A stretch of DNA of 8,061 nt, taken from assembly GCA_045596745.1 (NCBI GenBank), contig JAZODA010000089.1, forward strand, positions 1-8,061, in the 5' to 3' direction. This document shows positions 5,966-8,061 of the stretch, one piece after another. The position numbers and the translations under genes are program-made. The notes under the pieces are model-generated. The model saw only the letters and a program-made list of their open reading frames with translations, did no database searches and was not told where the DNA came from. The DNA comes from RGIG3009 sp045596745. Its GTDB lineage: Bacteria > Bacillota > Clostridia > Oscillospirales > Acutalibacteraceae. Positions within the stretch are counted from its first letter, which is position 1. Every line of letters starts with the position of its first letter.

Positions 5966-7188
5966 GCGGTATCGCGGAAGTAAAGCGGAACATTCCATTT
6001 TCTCCTCCGGATATTTCCGAGCGGGAGGTTGAAGAGGTCGTTGCGGCTCTTCGTTCCGGCTGGATTACCACCGGCCCCAAAACCAAGGAGCTGGAACGCC
6101 GTATTGCCGCCTATGTAGGCACCGAACGGGCGTGCTGCCTCAATTCCCAAACCGCGTGTGCCGAGCAGGCGTTGCGGCTGCTTGGCGTCGGCCCGGGGGA
6201 TGAGGTGATTGTGCCGGCATATACCTACACCGCCTCGGCATCGGTTGTGTGCCATGTGGGCGCAACGCTGGTGCTGGTGGATGCACAGCCCGATTGTCCC
6301 GAAATGGATTACGATGCGCTGGAAGCCGCTATTACCGAACGCACGAAAGCCATCATCCCGGTGGATTTGGCGGGTATCCCTTGCGACTATGAGCGACTGT
6401 TCGCCATCGTCGAGCGCAAGAAGGCGTTGTTCAAGCCGAACAGCGAGTTGCAGACGGCACTCGGCAGAGTGGCGATTATGGCGGACACCGCCCATGCCTT
6501 CGGCGCGAAGCGCGGCGATGTGATGTGCGGTAACATCGCGGACTTCTCGTCTTTCAGTTTCCACGCGGTGAAGAACCTCACCACCGCCGAGGGCGGCGCG
6601 CTGACGTGGCGTACCATCCCGGGTGTGGACAACGAAGAATTGTATCGCCGCCTGCAGCTGTTGTCGCTGCACGGTCAGAATAAGGACGCGCTGGCAAAAA
6701 CAAAGCTCGGTGCGTGGGAATACGACATAATCGGCACGTGGTACAAGTGTAATATGACAGATGTGGCCGCCGCGATGGGTCTGGCGCAGTTCGAGCGCTA
6801 TCCTGGAATGCTCATCCGTCGCCGCGAGATTATCGAGCGGTACGATGCGGCGCTTCGTCCGCTGGGTGTGCAAACGCTCTCGCATTACACCGAGGAACAT
6901 ACGTCGTCGGGTCATTTGTACATCACGCGCGTGCCGGGCATCACCGCCGAGCAGCGGGGCGAGATTATCACAAAAATGGCGGAATGCGGTGTCGCCTGTA
7001 ACGTTCACTACAAGCCGCTGCCGATGCACACGGCATACAAAGCGTTCGGCTTTGACATTGCGGATTACCCGAACGCCTATGCCCAGTTTGAAAACGAAAT
7101 CACCCTGCCGCTGCATACGCGCCTGACGGACGAGGATGTGGCGTATATCACGGATGTGTACAGCGATGTGCTGAAAGAGTATCTTTGA
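5962..7188 (+). CDS. DegT/DnrJ/EryC1/StrS-family sugar aminotransferase
   Basis: This is a PLP enzyme of the family that transfers an amino group, usually from glutamate, to a nucleotide-linked keto sugar, giving 4-amino or 3-amino sugars for envelope glycans. With ATG 5962 it has 408 residues. IPFSPPDIS and SGWITTGPKTKELE are typical N-terminal motifs. ADTAHAFGA carries Asp175 for the pyridine nitrogen, and SFHAVKNLTTAEGG carries the Schiff-base Lys204. Residues about 151-169 (ERKKALFKPNSELQTALGR) look like an insertion before the Asp strand compared with classic members; I recall it from a subgroup in Clostridia and Bacteroidetes. An in-frame TTG at 5938 with GGGAGGG 6 bases upstream would add 8 residues. 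I prefer the ATG, preceded 9 bases upstream by AAAAGGGG. The substrate is unknown, since no dehydratase is in view. The next gene follows closely. Confidence 0.87.
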   Translation: MSGIAEVKRNIPFSPPDISEREVEEVVAALRSGWITTGPKTKELERRIAAYVGTERACCLNSQTACAEQALRLLGVGPGDEVIVPAYTYTASASVVCHVGATLVLVDAQPDCPEMDYDALEAAITERTKAIIPVDLAGIPCDYERLFAIVERKKALFKPNSELQTALGRVAIMADTAHAFGAKRGDVMCGNIADFSSFSFHAVKNLTTAEGGALTWRTIPGVDNEELYRRLQLLSLHGQNKDALAKTKLGAWEYDIIGTWYKCNMTDVAAAMGLAQFERYPGMLIRRREIIERYDAALRPLGVQTLSHYTEEHTSSGHLYITRVPGITAEQRGEIITKMAECGVACNVHYKPLPMHTAYKAFGFDIADYPNAYAQFENEITLPLHTRLTDEDVAYITDVYSDVLKEYL

Positions 7189-7205
7189 TGAGGGAGTACA
7201 GGGGT

Positions 7206-7841
7206 ATGTACAAGCACTTTTTTAAGCGTGTTATCGATTTGATTGCCTGCCTTGTCGGCCTGCCGCTGTTCTTGCTGGTGTTCATCATCTTTGCCCCGAT
7301 TATCTATTTCACCGACCGCGGCCCGGTGTTCTACAATGCCGAACGCATCGGCAAGGACGGCAAGTTGTTCAAGATGTATAAGTTCCGCAGTATGTACGTC
7401 AACGCACCCGACATTCGTCTGGCAGACGGTTCTACATACAACGGCGAGGACGATCCTCGTGTGACCCCGATCGGTCGCTTTATGCGCAAGACCAGCGTCG
7501 ATGAGCTGCCGCAGTTTTTGAATGTGCTGATTGGCAATATGAGCCTGATTGGCCCGCGCCCCGATCCGTCGGACTGGTTGGAACGATATCCCGAGGATAT
7601 CAAAGTGTTCCTGACGGTGCGCCCGGGTATCACGGGGTATACGCAAGCCTACTACCGCAACGGTGCGGATGGGGAAGAGAAGATGCGCGGCGACGCGTAT
7701 TATGCCGTACATTGCACGTTTTGGGTGGATGTTAAAATTGTGTTCAAGACGTTGGCGTCGGTTCTCAAAAGCGAGAATGTGTACAAAGACGTTTCCGGCG
7801 AAGAAGAAACGCTCAAACAAATCGAAGAGCTCAAGAAATAA
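7206..7841 (+). CDS. PglC/WbaP-like undecaprenyl-phosphate sugar-1-phosphate transferase
   Basis: A small monotopic phosphoglycosyl transferase (211 residues) that would move a sugar-1-phosphate from a nucleotide sugar to undecaprenyl phosphate at the inner membrane face, starting a lipid-linked glycan. FKRVIDLIACLVGLPLFLL leads a hydrophobic stretch (residues about 5-37) whose Pro suits the re-entrant helix. It is followed by the family motif KMYKFRSM, the catalytic pair Asp99-Glu100 in SVDELPQFLNVL, then MSLIGPRPD and RPGITGYTQAYYRN. The usual GWAQVNGR is GYTQAYYR here, a variation that may bear on specificity. An upstream in-frame ATG at 7188, overlapping the aminotransferase TGA, would add six residues. 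I prefer 7206 because AGGGAG (7191-7196) lies 9 bases before it and MYK-FKR-ID is the normal family N-terminus. The large extra membrane domain of WbaP is absent, as in PglC. Confidence 0.92.
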   Translation: MYKHFFKRVIDLIACLVGLPLFLLVFIIFAPIIYFTDRGPVFYNAERIGKDGKLFKMYKFRSMYVNAPDIRLADGSTYNGEDDPRVTPIGRFMRKTSVDELPQFLNVLIGNMSLIGPRPDPSDWLERYPEDIKVFLTVRPGITGYTQAYYRNGADGEEKMRGDAYYAVHCTFWVDVKIVFKTLASVLKSENVYKDVSGEEETLKQIEELKK

Positions 7842-7844
7842 CCG

Positions 7845-7851
7845 AAAGGGG
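7845..7851 (+). promoter_or_regulatory. Ribosome binding site deciding the GTG start at 7860
   Basis: AAAGGGG lies 8 bases before GTG 7860. An in-frame GTG at 7851 overlaps this site and is excluded; other nearby GTG codons (7853, 7858) are in different frames. Confidence 0.65.
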
Positions 7852-7859
7852 TGTGGCGT

Positions 7860-8061
7860 GTGTTTAAGATTACCGAATACGGATACGAATATGATGCCAC
7901 ACCGAACACCGCATTGTGGGACGATACCGCCGAGCGCGTGATGACACAGCCGCATAACGGCGCGTGGTATTTGCGGAGCGGACGCGACGCCATCAAAATG
8001 GTTGCGGCAGAGCATCCGAACGCCGTTGCGCTGTTGCCGGCACTGTCTTGTGAATCTATGA
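7860..8061 (+). CDS. N-terminus of an unassigned protein, possibly a PLP-fold aminotransferase (3' end missing)
   Basis: An open frame from GTG 7860 runs 67 codons to the window edge with no stop, 18 bases after the transferase stop, so it is probably in the same operon. The pattern WYLRSGRDAIKMVA (residues 36-49), a short linker, then AVALLPALSCESM (55-67) resembles the first helix and strand of fold-type I PLP enzymes. Many DegT-like proteins there read SGR-AL followed by vLLPaY-C. That is the only basis for the guess; the PLP lysine would lie beyond the edge. The first 35 residues are polar and show no signal peptide. A plain hypothetical protein remains possible. Confidence 0.55.
   Translation, partial: MFKITEYGYEYDATPNTALWDDTAERVMTQPHNGAWYLRSGRDAIKMVAAEHPNAVALLPALSCESM

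Noticed and set aside
5956..7116. 386-codon minus-strand frame across the aminotransferase
   Set aside because: It mirrors the aminotransferase coding frame, with the same antisense codon-bias signature and no recognisable motif.
1..8061. Mobile elements, CRISPR arrays, tRNA or rRNA genes
   Set aside because: No transposase or integrase, no direct-repeat/spacer array, no cloverleaf and no rRNA-like stretch was seen; intergenic gaps are all under 200 bases and accounted for.

Overview
The window is a GC-rich bacterial chromosome segment (roughly 55-60% G+C by eye) with every recognisable gene on the + strand. Strong Shine-Dalgarno sites, sigma-A-type promoters with 17-bp spacers, compact hairpin-plus-T terminators and the gene order glutamate racemase - DUF1934 (YwiB-like) - argS point to a Gram-positive Firmicute of the class Clostridia. 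I infer the Oscillospirales (Ruminococcaceae/Butyricicoccaceae-like gut bacteria), but the sequence alone does not fix the family.

Layout. (1) 1-1428: the 3' part of a gene for a probably secreted NlpC/P60 cysteine peptidase with a DUF11-like beta-sandwich, closed by a terminator at 1459-1490. (2) 1520-2727: a self-contained unit with an extended -10 promoter flanked by GGTAA/TTACC half-sites, a NahK-type N-acetylhexosamine 1-kinase gene, and a strong terminator. (3) 2740-5823: an operon of murI, a DUF1934 gene and argS. The three genes are joined by two ATGA stop/start overlaps, have a promoter ahead of murI, and end in a GAAA-loop terminator. (4) 5856-8061 and beyond: a consensus promoter (TTGACA-N17-TATAAT) followed by a structured leader. 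It drives a DegT/DnrJ/EryC1/StrS sugar aminotransferase, a PglC/WbaP-like sugar-1-phosphate transferase that would load undecaprenyl phosphate, and the 5' end of a further gene cut by the window edge. That last gene may encode another PLP-fold protein.

How it fits together. Three of the four units serve the cell envelope: wall hydrolysis (NlpC/P60), D-glutamate for peptidoglycan (MurI), and the start of a lipid-linked glycan (aminotransferase plus phosphoglycosyl transferase). The hexosamine kinase could feed HexNAc-1-phosphate, and so UDP-HexNAc, into the same pool, but that link is inference. ArgS is housekeeping. Unit 4 looks like the first genes of an envelope polysaccharide or glycoprotein locus that continues to the right.

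No mobile element, tRNA, rRNA, CRISPR array or phage signature was seen. Nothing here amounts to a clearly undescribed system. The most interesting points are the leader of the glycan unit, the half-sites around the kinase promoter, and a substitution beside the first catalytic cysteine of MurI.
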